A stretch of 64,000 nt of DNA from DAOUTY01 sp964453665 (lineage in GTDB: Bacteria; Chloroflexota; Dehalococcoidia; SZUA-161). Positions 1 through 8,489 of the stretch are shown here, in pieces. Under the pieces are notes generated by a model that was not told the origin of the DNA, did not search any database, and saw only the letters and a program-made list of their open reading frames with translations. The DNA is taken from the NCBI GenBank assembly GCA_964453665.1, contig CAYVQT010000006.1, positions 1 to 64,000 of the forward strand, given 5' to 3'. Every line of letters begins with the position of its first letter. Within the stretch, counting starts at the first letter, position 1. The position numbers were made by a program, and so were the translations under genes.

Positions 1-40
1 TTTACCATAATTATACCACAATTATACGAATACTTATATG

Positions 41-316
41 TTACATGGTACTAGTGAGAAATTCGATATCATCGTAGAAGCTGTGCAGTATGCACACCCA
101 GACGACTACGACATCGTAGCCATCGAAGCTCACTGCCTGTGTTTCCGCATCCAGCGCATCTGCGTCCTTGCCCATTGCGCGCAGATAAGCCGCCGCCAAG
201 TAAATGTTGCTCGGCAGAAAATCACAGTCAACCTCCCCTATGCCATTCTCTTCCCGACATACATATATCCCCCTTAAGCGCTTCGGCGGATTAAGCAACA
301 GTGTTTTCATGGCCAT
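41..316 (-). pseudogene. Truncated cobalamin-binding domain of a B12-dependent radical SAM protein
   Basis: The 91-residue reading frame begins with a start typical of B12-binding radical SAM enzymes (LLLNPP near residue 6, then LAAAYLRAMG and a YDVVVV strand). The family is usually 450 to 600 residues long, with the radical SAM CxxxCxxC core after this domain. Here a TAA stop comes at residue 92 and the remaining 40 bases to the window edge do not continue the homology in frame. That edge is AT-rich and holds two near-identical 11 to 12 base units at 5-27. The most likely reading is a decayed or interrupted gene; a short stand-alone domain cannot be excluded. The assignment rests on sequence pattern only. 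Confidence 0.5.
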
Positions 317-350
317 TCGGCACCCTTCTCTGCACAGGCCAAACCTCGGT

Positions 351-1394
351 TCAGCTTATTTGCCTCTGTATTTCGTCGAGCACACTTATCGTTTCTCTGC
401 CATCTTCCCCCGGAACCGGTGGGTCAGTGTTATCTCTTATGCTTCCGACGAACCTCTGCATAAGAGCCTGATGGCCGACTTTATACCACCTCCGGCCCAG
501 AGCCGCCATTAAAAAGCTCGACACCGCCCCGGCCAATTGCTGACCACTCTGATACAACTGATCGAGCACTAGCTCATCGGTCCTGTTACCCCTGAATCTT
601 CTGCGCGTCATAGATAAAGTAAAATTATCAACGTGAAGCCTGCCTCTGGTCCCAAAAATGTCTATTTCGAAAGATTTATTATGAGAATTGCAGGATACTG
701 TGAAAGACCCAATCCCTTTCTCGGCTTCCACCAGGACTTTCAACTCGTCAGCCGTTACCCAGGAAAATTCACTGATCTTGCGGGAAATAGCTTTAACCGA
801 ATGGATTTTACCAAGAAACGCCAGCTCAAGGTATATCGAGTGGGGGGCATATTCATTAAATATGCCCATGGGCAGAGTGTGACACCAATGACCTCGCCTG
901 CTAAGAGCACCGTCTCTTCGATCAAGCGACTTAATCTCCACCGCTAACAGGTCTCCGATAGCCCCTCCTGCTACAGCAGATTTAGCCGCCCGCACCGCCG
1001 GAACGAACAATATGTTGTGAACCACGCATAACTTGACCCCCTGCTTCCTGGAAGCGGCCAGCATTTCATCAGCTTCACTTAGATTCAAAGCCATAGGCTT
1101 CTCAACCAGAACATTCCAGCCGGCCTCCATCGCCCGAACGGATAACGGCGCGTGCGTGGACGGCGGCGTGCAGATATCTATAAAATCAAGATTCTCCTTT
1201 TCCAGCATATGAGACAGGTCCTGATAGCTCCTGGGAACGTTAAAGCGCCTGGCCATTGCCGCTGCTGCGCTCTCATTTATATCGCACGCCGCTACTATTT
1301 CAACGTCTTTCGTAGCTCGCCATACAGGCATATGGGAAATAGCTGCCACAGTCCCGCAACCAACTATCCCGCCTCTCAATACAGCTTTGCTCAT
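351..1394 (-). CDS. Gfo/Idh/MocA-family NAD(P)-dependent oxidoreductase
   Basis: A 347-residue cytosolic dehydrogenase with an N-terminal Rossmann fold (GIVGCGTVAAISHMP at residues 9-23) and the family signature EKPMAL at 98-103, whose Lys is the usual catalytic residue. A segment resembling the family's substrate-binding His region (NEYAPHSIYLEL) lies in the C-terminal domain. Members oxidise or reduce sugar hydroxyls, often on nucleotide sugars. Its place in a minus-strand run with glycosyltransferase pieces suggests a role in making an unusual sugar for surface glycans. The substrate cannot be told from sequence. Length is normal and the family assignment is firm. Confidence 0.88.
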   Translation of the reverse strand: MSKAVLRGGIVGCGTVAAISHMPVWRATKDVEIVAACDINESAAAAMARRFNVPRSYQDLSHMLEKENLDFIDICTPPSTHAPLSVRAMEAGWNVLVEKPMALNLSEADEMLAASRKQGVKLCVVHNILFVPAVRAAKSAVAGGAIGDLLAVEIKSLDRRDGALSRRGHWCHTLPMGIFNEYAPHSIYLELAFLGKIHSVKAISRKISEFSWVTADELKVLVEAEKGIGSFTVSCNSHNKSFEIDIFGTRGRLHVDNFTLSMTRRRFRGNRTDELVLDQLYQSGQQLAGAVSSFLMAALGRRWYKVGHQALMQRFVGSIRDNTDPPVPGEDGRETISVLDEIQRQIS

Positions 1395-1429
1395 TTCACC
1401 CCGATCCTAGTCCTGAGATTAAAAAGTCT

Positions 1430-2125
1430 TCACCCTTTGTAGTCAAATGTCGCGCTTATGTAAATGGTTCCCCGTTTCAGTCCGCCCAACAAGCCACCAA
1501 CAAGCAGCGCGAGGTTCACCACATACCTGAAGAAAACGAAGGCGCATGTCTTAAAAGGGCTTTTCACATCTACATCCGCCCCGAAATAATACAATGCTAC
1601 AGCCAGAGTAGCCACCCCGCACACGATGGCCGGGATATGCAGTCCGACTGCGGCGAATATAATGGCCAGCGCCAACAGAATATGAATGCCCAGAAAGGGA
1701 GTCAGAAAGATTAAGATGGAAAACGGAAATACTGCCCTAAGCAAACTTTTATAAATTGCGCTCGTATCGCTGCGATTGCCGGGCCGGTAGATTCTCAAGC
1801 CTCTGAAGCCGTGCTTCTTGAATAAATAAGGATGGTGAAATCCGTAGTTAAACCACTGCCGCATAAACGCCCTCAGGGTAGTCCTGCTTTTATGTTTCAC
1901 TACAGCATCCCGGGCGAAATACAACTCCCATCCGGCTTTAGCCAGGCGAAAGCACATATCCTGGTCTTCACCACTGTAACAGTTGTCATCGTACGGGGCG
2001 ACCTGGTCGAGAGCCTCCCTGCGGAAAGCCACATTACCATTGGAGAAAAACGGGGAAAGCAACGTATATTTTTCTCTTCTTAAATACCCTTCCTCAAAAA
2101 GATTGGACATTATCTGTATTATCAT
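1430..2125 (-). CDS. Family 2 glycosyltransferase, C-terminal half (split gene)
   Basis: This 231-residue frame carries the second half of a GT-A glycosyltransferase: the acceptor-side segment SNGNVAFRREAL near 28-39, the GEDQD acidic motif at 52-56, and two or three hydrophobic helices after about residue 120 that would anchor it to the membrane. It lacks the nucleotide-binding half, which is encoded just upstream in another frame. The two frames meet in an ATGA overlap, so either a frameshift broke one gene of about 380 residues, or translational coupling makes two chains. Stop codons directly upstream of this ATG in its own frame mean no longer continuous frame exists. Confidence 0.7.
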   Translation of the reverse strand: MIIQIMSNLFEEGYLRREKYTLLSPFFSNGNVAFRREALDQVAPYDDNCYSGEDQDMCFRLAKAGWELYFARDAVVKHKSRTTLRAFMRQWFNYGFHHPYLFKKHGFRGLRIYRPGNRSDTSAIYKSLLRAVFPFSILIFLTPFLGIHILLALAIIFAAVGLHIPAIVCGVATLAVALYYFGADVDVKSPFKTCAFVFFRYVVNLALLVGGLLGGLKRGTIYISATFDYKG

Positions 2126-2571
2126 CGCTTACTATCCGCCCTCTGACCTGAAGTCATATTCTGAATGTAGAAAGCCTCGAGCATATCATCTCCGATCTTA
2201 AAATAGGATATCTCTCCTCCCACCACCCCGACATGCGGGTCTTTAATAAAAGGAATCTCCAGTTGCCTCAGCCAGTTTTCATCAGCTACACAATCATCGT
2301 CTATGAAGGCAATAATGTCACCCCCGGCGTTCTGAATCCCGGCGTTTCTGGCATGCGGTATACCTCTCTTTGCTTCATAAACGTACTTAAGATTCAGGCT
2401 GTCAACGAAATTCAGGGCAATGTCTCTGGTGTGATCGCTGGACGCATTATCAACCACGACCACTTCATCAGGCTTGCGGCTCTGCCTGGTCAGAGAGTCC
2501 AGGGTATCCCTCAGAGACTCCGCCCGGTTACGGGTGGCAATTACTACCGAGACAATAAAATTAGTTGCCAT
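2122..2571 (-). CDS. Family 2 glycosyltransferase, N-terminal nucleotide-sugar-binding half (split gene)
   Basis: The 149 residues hold the start of a GT2 enzyme: VSVVIATRNRAESL near residue 7, VVVVDNASSDHT near 37-48, and the metal-binding FIDDDC with Asp residues 91-93. The frame ends with a TGA overlapping the ATG of the downstream half. A complete GT2 needs the GEDQD-type motif found there, so this piece alone is unlikely to be active. The two halves align as a single glycosyltransferase with no missing stretch, which points to a recent frameshift or a sequencing or assembly error. Confidence 0.72.
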   Translation of the reverse strand: MATNFIVSVVIATRNRAESLRDTLDSLTRQSRKPDEVVVVDNASSDHTRDIALNFVDSLNLKYVYEAKRGIPHARNAGIQNAGGDIIAFIDDDCVADENWLRQLEIPFIKDPHVGVVGGEISYFKIGDDMLEAFYIQNMTSGQRADSKR

Positions 2572-2599
2572 GATTTTCCGACCAATCCCTCCAATAGAA

Positions 2600-4234
2600 T
2601 TACATATGCCTTAATAGATCGACCGATTTTGAGAAGAAACGATATGCCTCGCCCTCTTCACCCAGCAACTCCTTTATATATTCTCTATGCAGGTCATTTA
2701 ACCAATCTGAATCACCGGGGGAGAACTCGACCAGTGCGTCAAAAATTTGCCTGCTCGTCAGTGGAATACGAATCTCGCCGGATTCCAGAGAGCGGAACAG
2801 CAGCTTGGTCCTGGCTGCTCCCCAGAAGAAAGCGAGGAAGTCCAGAGTCCTCATCTTGTATACGTTTCTGCCTGATATCATGACGTCGATTTTAGCCGTT
2901 CTCTTTCTTATCGTTTCCTCAAAGGTATCCGGAGGTAGACAACAACGAATGGGAGTACCATTTTTTTTACGGGCAATTTCGAGAGGACTCGATACCATTT
3001 CATCCAGCATAGCGAAAAACAACGGGTATTTCCCGGGGCTTTTAACCTTAATGGTGTTAGAGACGCTGTCCGCCTGCAGCGAAAATGCGATACCACCGTC
3101 GGCGACAATGAATGGCTCTATATTCCCGGGGCACAGGCTGCCGCCGAAAAACGAGCGAAAGCCCCTCAGCTTTTCGATCGGCACATAACCATCCTCTTTT
3201 AACACGAGATAGAATGAATCTATGTCAGAATTGGAAAGTACATCCAACTCGAACTCAACCTGCGGGATTAGAGCAACAGAGTCCAGATATGGCTCTAACT
3301 CGGTTCTAATGATGGTCCCCACTTTGTCAAGTATACCATCGCGTTTAGTATCCGCTATCAGCTCACGACTGCCGGGGACTCTCGCTATTACCGCTTTGCC
3401 CTTCGACCCTGTGTATACCTTGCGCTCCATCTCCGAGTAACTCTTACCAACCATCGTCATAAACAACTTCATCAGTTCATCCGCTAACACATCCTCGTCT
3501 GAAGTTAAATGCCTCAAGAAGCTCTGCACTCTATCAACGTGACAACTTTGTTCATCAGGCAGATGGCTTTTAACCTGCGACAAAGCGGCATCTCTGCTCT
3601 GAGCATCCTCACCGTGGCAAACCAGCAGATAAACCCTGGCTGCCTCGGCAATAGCCTTATACCACAAATACCTTCTCCTGAATGGAGGACTATAAGTGCC
3701 AGATATAAACTCCTCGTTGAGCAGTGCCCACCATTTCCTCAATTCTTCGGTTGCCGGTAGATACAGCTCGGAAGCTTCGAGCTCCGGAAGCTCACTTACC
3801 AGATCCCTGCCGAACAGCAACTTCCACGTATGCTTGCCCTCATTGAACCTGTACCTGTGGAAATCATAGTCCTCATACATATCGTAGAACTCTGAGAGGG
3901 AATATACCCCGAGTTCCGTGACGCTGCTTGGGAAAAGCGGGATAATACGTGAGAGCTTCTGATAAACTGCCCTGACCGTATCTTTCGCTGCCTGCTCTTT
4001 CTCGCCCAGATCCGCGATGATTACCGACAGGTCTATGTCACTCAGCCCGTAAACAATCTCCCCCCGGGCGACACCGCGGCGCAGATAGACCGTTATCACT
4101 CCATCCACGCGTCTGAGCAACAGCGAGGCAACCAGGATAGACAGGTCATAGAACTTCCTGTAAAAACAGGTCAGGGGGAAGAAACTGGTGCCGAGAACTA
4201 TGCGCTGGATTACGTCCTGGACGCTTGACTTCAT
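2600..4234 (-). CDS. Nucleotidyltransferase-fold protein with two SDID motifs, function unknown
   Basis: The 544-residue protein shows a nucleotidyltransferase-like motif near residues 53-70: RGVARGE followed by GLSDIDLS. This is the pattern of the Pol-beta superfamily (G-S/x-ARGE then SDIDL) with metal-binding Asp residues. A second SDID, in NSDIDSFYLVL, lies at about 334-345, so a second diverged nucleotidyltransferase domain may follow a long helical region. A TTG 60 bases further upstream at 4294 is also open, but it falls inside a good promoter (4276-4304), so the ATG at 4234 is preferred. It sits between glycosyltransferases and STT3. The substrate is unknown; it could modify a lipid-linked sugar, a nucleotide or a protein. 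Confidence 0.6.
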   Translation of the reverse strand: MKSSVQDVIQRIVLGTSFFPLTCFYRKFYDLSILVASLLLRRVDGVITVYLRRGVARGEIVYGLSDIDLSVIIADLGEKEQAAKDTVRAVYQKLSRIIPLFPSSVTELGVYSLSEFYDMYEDYDFHRYRFNEGKHTWKLLFGRDLVSELPELEASELYLPATEELRKWWALLNEEFISGTYSPPFRRRYLWYKAIAEAARVYLLVCHGEDAQSRDAALSQVKSHLPDEQSCHVDRVQSFLRHLTSDEDVLADELMKLFMTMVGKSYSEMERKVYTGSKGKAVIARVPGSRELIADTKRDGILDKVGTIIRTELEPYLDSVALIPQVEFELDVLSNSDIDSFYLVLKEDGYVPIEKLRGFRSFFGGSLCPGNIEPFIVADGGIAFSLQADSVSNTIKVKSPGKYPLFFAMLDEMVSSPLEIARKKNGTPIRCCLPPDTFEETIRKRTAKIDVMISGRNVYKMRTLDFLAFFWGAARTKLLFRSLESGEIRIPLTSRQIFDALVEFSPGDSDWLNDLHREYIKELLGEEGEAYRFFSKSVDLLRHM

Positions 4235-4275
4235 GAGCGTATCGTCAGCAATCAGAGGCTGGCTTGCTACCAGAC

Positions 4276-4304
4276 AGTATGGTTCGATTAACAACGTCTG
4301 TCAA
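4276..4304 (-). promoter_or_regulatory. Predicted sigma-70 promoter for the nucleotidyltransferase-like gene
   Basis: On the minus strand TTGACA (4304-4299) is followed after 17 bases by CATACT (4281-4276). The start point would fall near 4269, upstream of the ATG at 4234. Confidence 0.55.
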
Positions 4305-4419
4305 GGAAACATGCCCCACTACTACATCCCTAACCATCCGGGGCGCTTACATAGGGGCACATTCATCCCCGAGAGACCTTCACCATTTTTATCCGACTAG
4401 TAAAAAAGCGCAGTCCATA

Positions 4420-4448
4420 TTGCTACACGGCACACCAGATGTTAGAAT
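4420..4448 (+). promoter_or_regulatory. Predicted sigma-70 promoter for the STT3-flippase pair
   Basis: TTGCTA (4420-4425), a 17-base spacer and TAGAAT (4443-4448) lie about 100 bases before the STT3 start. The match to consensus is 4/6 and 5/6. Confidence 0.45.
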
Positions 4449-4551
4449 CGAGAGGATTTAGCACGCCGGCTGTTCCCCGGTCTCTCAGCGATATGTAAAG
4501 CAAAGTCGAGTGCACGTACGGCGGCGGTAGAGCCTGGCGCAACAGCGAAAG

Positions 4552-6969
4552 ATGAGCAGACTCAGCATTAAGGCAAAGACATCGGCCAACAGCCTGTACG
4601 GACTCGCCCTGGCTCTCCTCATGGGCATCGCTTTCTTCCTGCGTGTTTACTTCCCCTATGATAACGTCTTCACCGGTGACTGGGTCAGGTTTAAGTGGTT
4701 CGATTCATGGTATCATATGCGGCTTGTAGAGAATCTTCTTCATCACTTCCCTCAGCGCATTTACTTCGATCCCTATACCCGTTATCCCCAGGGGCAAGAC
4801 GTATTCTTCGCGCCCTTTTATGACCTGCTCCTCGGCTTTTTCGCATGGGTTGTCGGAGCCGGTTCCCCATCCACGGGAACTATCGAGACGCTGGGAGCCT
4901 ATTTCCCGGCAATATTGGGCACACTGGTCACCATACCGGTTTATTTCGTAGGAAAGGAGCTATTCAACAGAAAGGTAGGGCTGATCGCTGCAGCTTTAGT
5001 TATCATACTACCGGGCCAATTCCTGCTGCGCTCACTCCTCGGGTTCACTGATCACCATGTAGCCGAAACCCTGTTCAGTACACTGACCATGCTGTTCCTG
5101 ATACTGGCAGTAAAAAGCTCGAAGCAGAAAGAGATCTCCTTCAACAGCCTTTTAACGAGAGACTGGGGAACATTAAAGAAACCTCTGTTCTACACAGTGC
5201 TGACAGGCATATCGCTGGGGCTCTACCTCCTTTCCTGGGTGGGCGGCTTCATTGTTGTATTCGCAATACTACTCTATGCTTTCATTCAGTACATGGTCGA
5301 TCACGCCAGAGGTAGATCAACCGATTACTTATGCATCATCGGCGTGCCCGTCTTCCTCATAACTCTATTGTTTGTCCTGCCCTTCCTGGGACAATACGGA
5401 ATGGGTGAAACCCAGATAGCATTCCTGATCATCAGCATGCTGGTGGTTATTGCCCTTAGCGCCTTTTCCCGCCTGTTCGCCAGGTGGGGTATAAAACGAG
5501 CCTACTATCCCGTGGCGCAAATACTTCTGGCAGTCATCGCCTACGGGGTCTTGTACCTTGCGACGCCTTCGCTGCACAACATGGTACTGGGCCTGCTCGA
5601 CTGGCTCAATCCAACCGGATGGCAGCGCACAATCGGTGAGATGATGCCGCTCTCACTATCAATGGTATGGGATGAATTCACTACGAGTTTTTACATTGCG
5701 CTAATATCACTTGCGGTAATAGCCTACCTGGTCATTAGAGACGGCGCTTCCGATAAAACGCTGCTGCTGGCATGGAGCATTACCATGCTGGCAGCTACAC
5801 TGGGGCAGAACCGCTTTGCATACTATTTCGCAGTAAACGCTTCGCTCCTTACCGCCTACCTGGCATGGACAGCTTTCACGCTTGTTGGCGCCAAGGTGAC
5901 CTCTGAAATGAGTAGAGGGGAAAACATCGCCGGGAGTGAGAAAGCGGTAACGGGTAAGGACAAATCAAGTAAAAAGGCAAAGCGTAAAATTGCCAAAGAC
6001 CCAAGAATGAGACCGGGAACGCTGGTAACAAGATACCCCTTGAGCAGGTATGTCTACAGCGCCGCGGTGGCAATTGCCATATTCTTTCTGGTGTTCTACC
6101 CCAATATCGGGATGGCGATTGACATCGCAAGACAACCCAGCCACCCCAGGCAGGACTGGTACGATGCACTGACCTGGATGAGAGAGAATACCCCGGACCC
6201 CTTCCAGGATGCCGATTTTTACTATGAGCTATACGAAAGGCCACCCGGCGAAGAGGACTACAACTATCCGGAATCGGCATACGGGGTTATGAGCTGGTGT
6301 AACTACGGCCACTGGATTACCTATATCGCTCACCGCATACCAAACGCCAATCCCCACCAGCAAGGCGCGGTGGAGGCCGCCCATTTTTTCACAACAAATG
6401 ACATATCCCAGGCAAGTGAACTGCTCGACGAGCTGGGCTCAAGGTACATAATAATAGATATACTCATTGCCCTACATGAGATGCCTACGGAACCCGTCAC
6501 TTACGGCACTTTCCACGGTGTGATAGAGTGGGCCCGCAGAGACATAAATGACTTCTTTGAGGTGTACTATCAGGAGACCGAACCGGGGAGCTATAGTTCC
6601 ATAATGCTGTACTATCCCGAATACTATCAATCTATGAGTTCCAGGCTGTTCAATTTTGAAGCGGAGCAATGGGACCCGCAAGAAACCCTCGTCATATCAT
6701 GGGCTGAGGAAGATTTAACAGGCAGTAAGGGGAACAAGTTCAGGGCAAAGGTTATCACCGACCGCAGGCTGTTTTACGACTACAATGACGCTAAAGCATT
6801 TATTGATAATAATCCGGGCTACCTGATAGTGGGCGTAAACCAGTTCGTCAGCCCCGTACCTCTCGAGGAAATAGAGCATTACGAGATGGTTTATGAGACG
6901 CCAACAAAGGCAGAGGTCTGGGGAGGTGAAACCGTCTCCACTGTCAGGATATTCGAATATATACCTTAG
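4552..6969 (+). CDS. STT3/AglB/PglB-type oligosaccharyltransferase
   Basis: An 805-residue membrane protein that would transfer a lipid-linked oligosaccharide to asparagine on exported proteins. The first external loop carries FDSWYHMR at 50-57, with an Asp in the position of the metal-binding residue. TDHHVAE follows at 166-172 and a TIGE element of the EL5 type at 360-363. About a dozen hydrophobic helices fill residues 15-530, broken by a Lys-rich loop near 470-490, and a soluble C-terminal domain follows. The signature WWDYG appears as WCNYG at 582-586, an unusual change at the acceptor-binding site. The flippase gene follows in the same direction. The family call is solid; activity is inferred. 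Confidence 0.9.
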   Translation: MSRLSIKAKTSANSLYGLALALLMGIAFFLRVYFPYDNVFTGDWVRFKWFDSWYHMRLVENLLHHFPQRIYFDPYTRYPQGQDVFFAPFYDLLLGFFAWVVGAGSPSTGTIETLGAYFPAILGTLVTIPVYFVGKELFNRKVGLIAAALVIILPGQFLLRSLLGFTDHHVAETLFSTLTMLFLILAVKSSKQKEISFNSLLTRDWGTLKKPLFYTVLTGISLGLYLLSWVGGFIVVFAILLYAFIQYMVDHARGRSTDYLCIIGVPVFLITLLFVLPFLGQYGMGETQIAFLIISMLVVIALSAFSRLFARWGIKRAYYPVAQILLAVIAYGVLYLATPSLHNMVLGLLDWLNPTGWQRTIGEMMPLSLSMVWDEFTTSFYIALISLAVIAYLVIRDGASDKTLLLAWSITMLAATLGQNRFAYYFAVNASLLTAYLAWTAFTLVGAKVTSEMSRGENIAGSEKAVTGKDKSSKKAKRKIAKDPRMRPGTLVTRYPLSRYVYSAAVAIAIFFLVFYPNIGMAIDIARQPSHPRQDWYDALTWMRENTPDPFQDADFYYELYERPPGEEDYNYPESAYGVMSWCNYGHWITYIAHRIPNANPHQQGAVEAAHFFTTNDISQASELLDELGSRYIIIDILIALHEMPTEPVTYGTFHGVIEWARRDINDFFEVYYQETEPGSYSSIMLYYPEYYQSMSSRLFNFEAEQWDPQETLVISWAEEDLTGSKGNKFRAKVITDRRLFYDYNDAKAFIDNNPGYLIVGVNQFVSPVPLEEIEHYEMVYETPTKAEVWGGETVSTVRIFEYIP

Positions 6970-7062
6970 CAGCTCCGCCTCTACTACTGAACATGGATAG
7001 AGGCGGCAACCCGTTTACAACTCTAACCCTTTTACACATCGAATCTTCCATAAGGAACAACT

Positions 7063-8343
7063 TTGAACATTACACAGCTAAGGCGCCAGATTCAGGACCC
7101 TTTATACCGTAATTCTCTACTCCTTATGGTCAATACCGCCGTGACTACCGGAATGGGCTTTATATTCTGGATGGTAGTTGCGAGGTATTACACAGAGTAT
7201 GAAGTGGGCCTGGCGGCTGCAATCATATCAGCCATCAGCCTGCTAGCTCTGATTAGCAGCCTCGGTCTGGATGTTGCTCTAATCCGCTTCCTCTCCAAAG
7301 CCAGGGAACCCGTGAAGATGATCAACTCCTGCTTCACCATAAGCGGAATCGTAGCCCTCGCAGTAGCAGGCATCTTCCTCGCTGGCCTGGACCTGTGGTC
7401 TCCGGCCACCGAATTCGTAAGGGGTAATATCAGGTTCCTTTTGGCCTTCATTCTCTTCGTTGTCTGCTGGCCCCTGTCGGGGCTCATGGCGTCCGTATTC
7501 GTAGCAGGGCGAAGAGCCGAATTTGTTCTGGTTAAAAGCACCATCTTTTCGCTGCTTAAAATCCCTCTCCCGATCCTCCTGGCCTATTACTTTCATGCCT
7601 TTGGCATCGTGGGCTCGTGGGGCGTCGCCGCAGTTGCAGCCTTCATCATTTCCCTTTTCCTCTTTATACCACGTATTCAAAAATCATACAGGCCAGTGCC
7701 CAGGCTTGACTTGAGCATAATTCGGGACATCTGGAAATACTCCGCAGGCAACTACTTTGTCTCCATTTTCGCGGCAGCACCCTACTTCCTCTTGCCGATC
7801 ATAGTAGTAAACCTTATCAGTGCGGAGCAGAACGCCTACTTCTATGTAGCGTGGATGATGGCCGGGCTGGTCTATGCTATACCCGTAGCTGTTTCCGCAT
7901 CTTTGTTCGCCGAGGGCTCGCATGCTGAAGAAGCACTGGTCGCTAATGCACGCAGGTCTTTCCGCTTCATCATCCTGTTGCTGGTGCCAGCCATCATTCT
8001 TCTGGTCGCCCTGGGTAAATGGCTCCTGTTACTGTTCGGTGAGAACTACTCGTCTAATGGCCTGACATTATTATGGATTCTAGGCGCTTCGGGCCTATTC
8101 ATAGCGGTAAACGACGTTTACTATAGCATCCTGCGCGTGCGGGGCAGAATCCGGGAACTCTTTTTTATCCGAGCACTGATATCCATTGCCGTGGTTGTTG
8201 CAGGCAGCCTCATTGCGCCAAAGATAGGAATTGTGGGCATTGGCTACGCCTGGATCTCGGCACAGGCGGTCGCCAGCATCTACGTCCTGCTAAGAGTGAG
8301 GGTGCGCTACCGCGCAATGAAGGCTCAGCGTATTGATAGTTGA
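7063..8343 (+). CDS. Polysaccharide/lipid-linked oligosaccharide flippase (Wzx-like, MOP superfamily)
   Basis: The 426-residue protein is almost wholly hydrophobic, with about 12 to 14 predicted membrane helices and an N-terminal half typical of O-antigen/teichoic-acid exporters (LGLDVALIRFLSKA near residue 66). It would move lipid-linked glycans across the cytoplasmic membrane, supplying the oligosaccharyltransferase encoded just upstream. The start is TTG at 7063, supported by AAGGA at 7052-7056. The 93-base gap to the STT3 gene fits one transcript. The substrate is inferred from context. Confidence 0.82.
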   Translation: MNITQLRRQIQDPLYRNSLLLMVNTAVTTGMGFIFWMVVARYYTEYEVGLAAAIISAISLLALISSLGLDVALIRFLSKAREPVKMINSCFTISGIVALAVAGIFLAGLDLWSPATEFVRGNIRFLLAFILFVVCWPLSGLMASVFVAGRRAEFVLVKSTIFSLLKIPLPILLAYYFHAFGIVGSWGVAAVAAFIISLFLFIPRIQKSYRPVPRLDLSIIRDIWKYSAGNYFVSIFAAAPYFLLPIIVVNLISAEQNAYFYVAWMMAGLVYAIPVAVSASLFAEGSHAEEALVANARRSFRFIILLLVPAIILLVALGKWLLLLFGENYSSNGLTLLWILGASGLFIAVNDVYYSILRVRGRIRELFFIRALISIAVVVAGSLIAPKIGIVGIGYAWISAQAVASIYVLLRVRVRYRAMKAQRIDS

Positions 8344-8489
8344 CGTTATCGCGAATACAGTCAACCAAGTCACCGTAGTTACCCTGTCCCGTCTATGGTT
8401 CCAGGCATCGGTATCAATATCGCGATACTCTGCAAGTTACCCATGCCATACTCCTGTCCTCAGCCGCTAAGATGTCCGTCCACAAGTGG

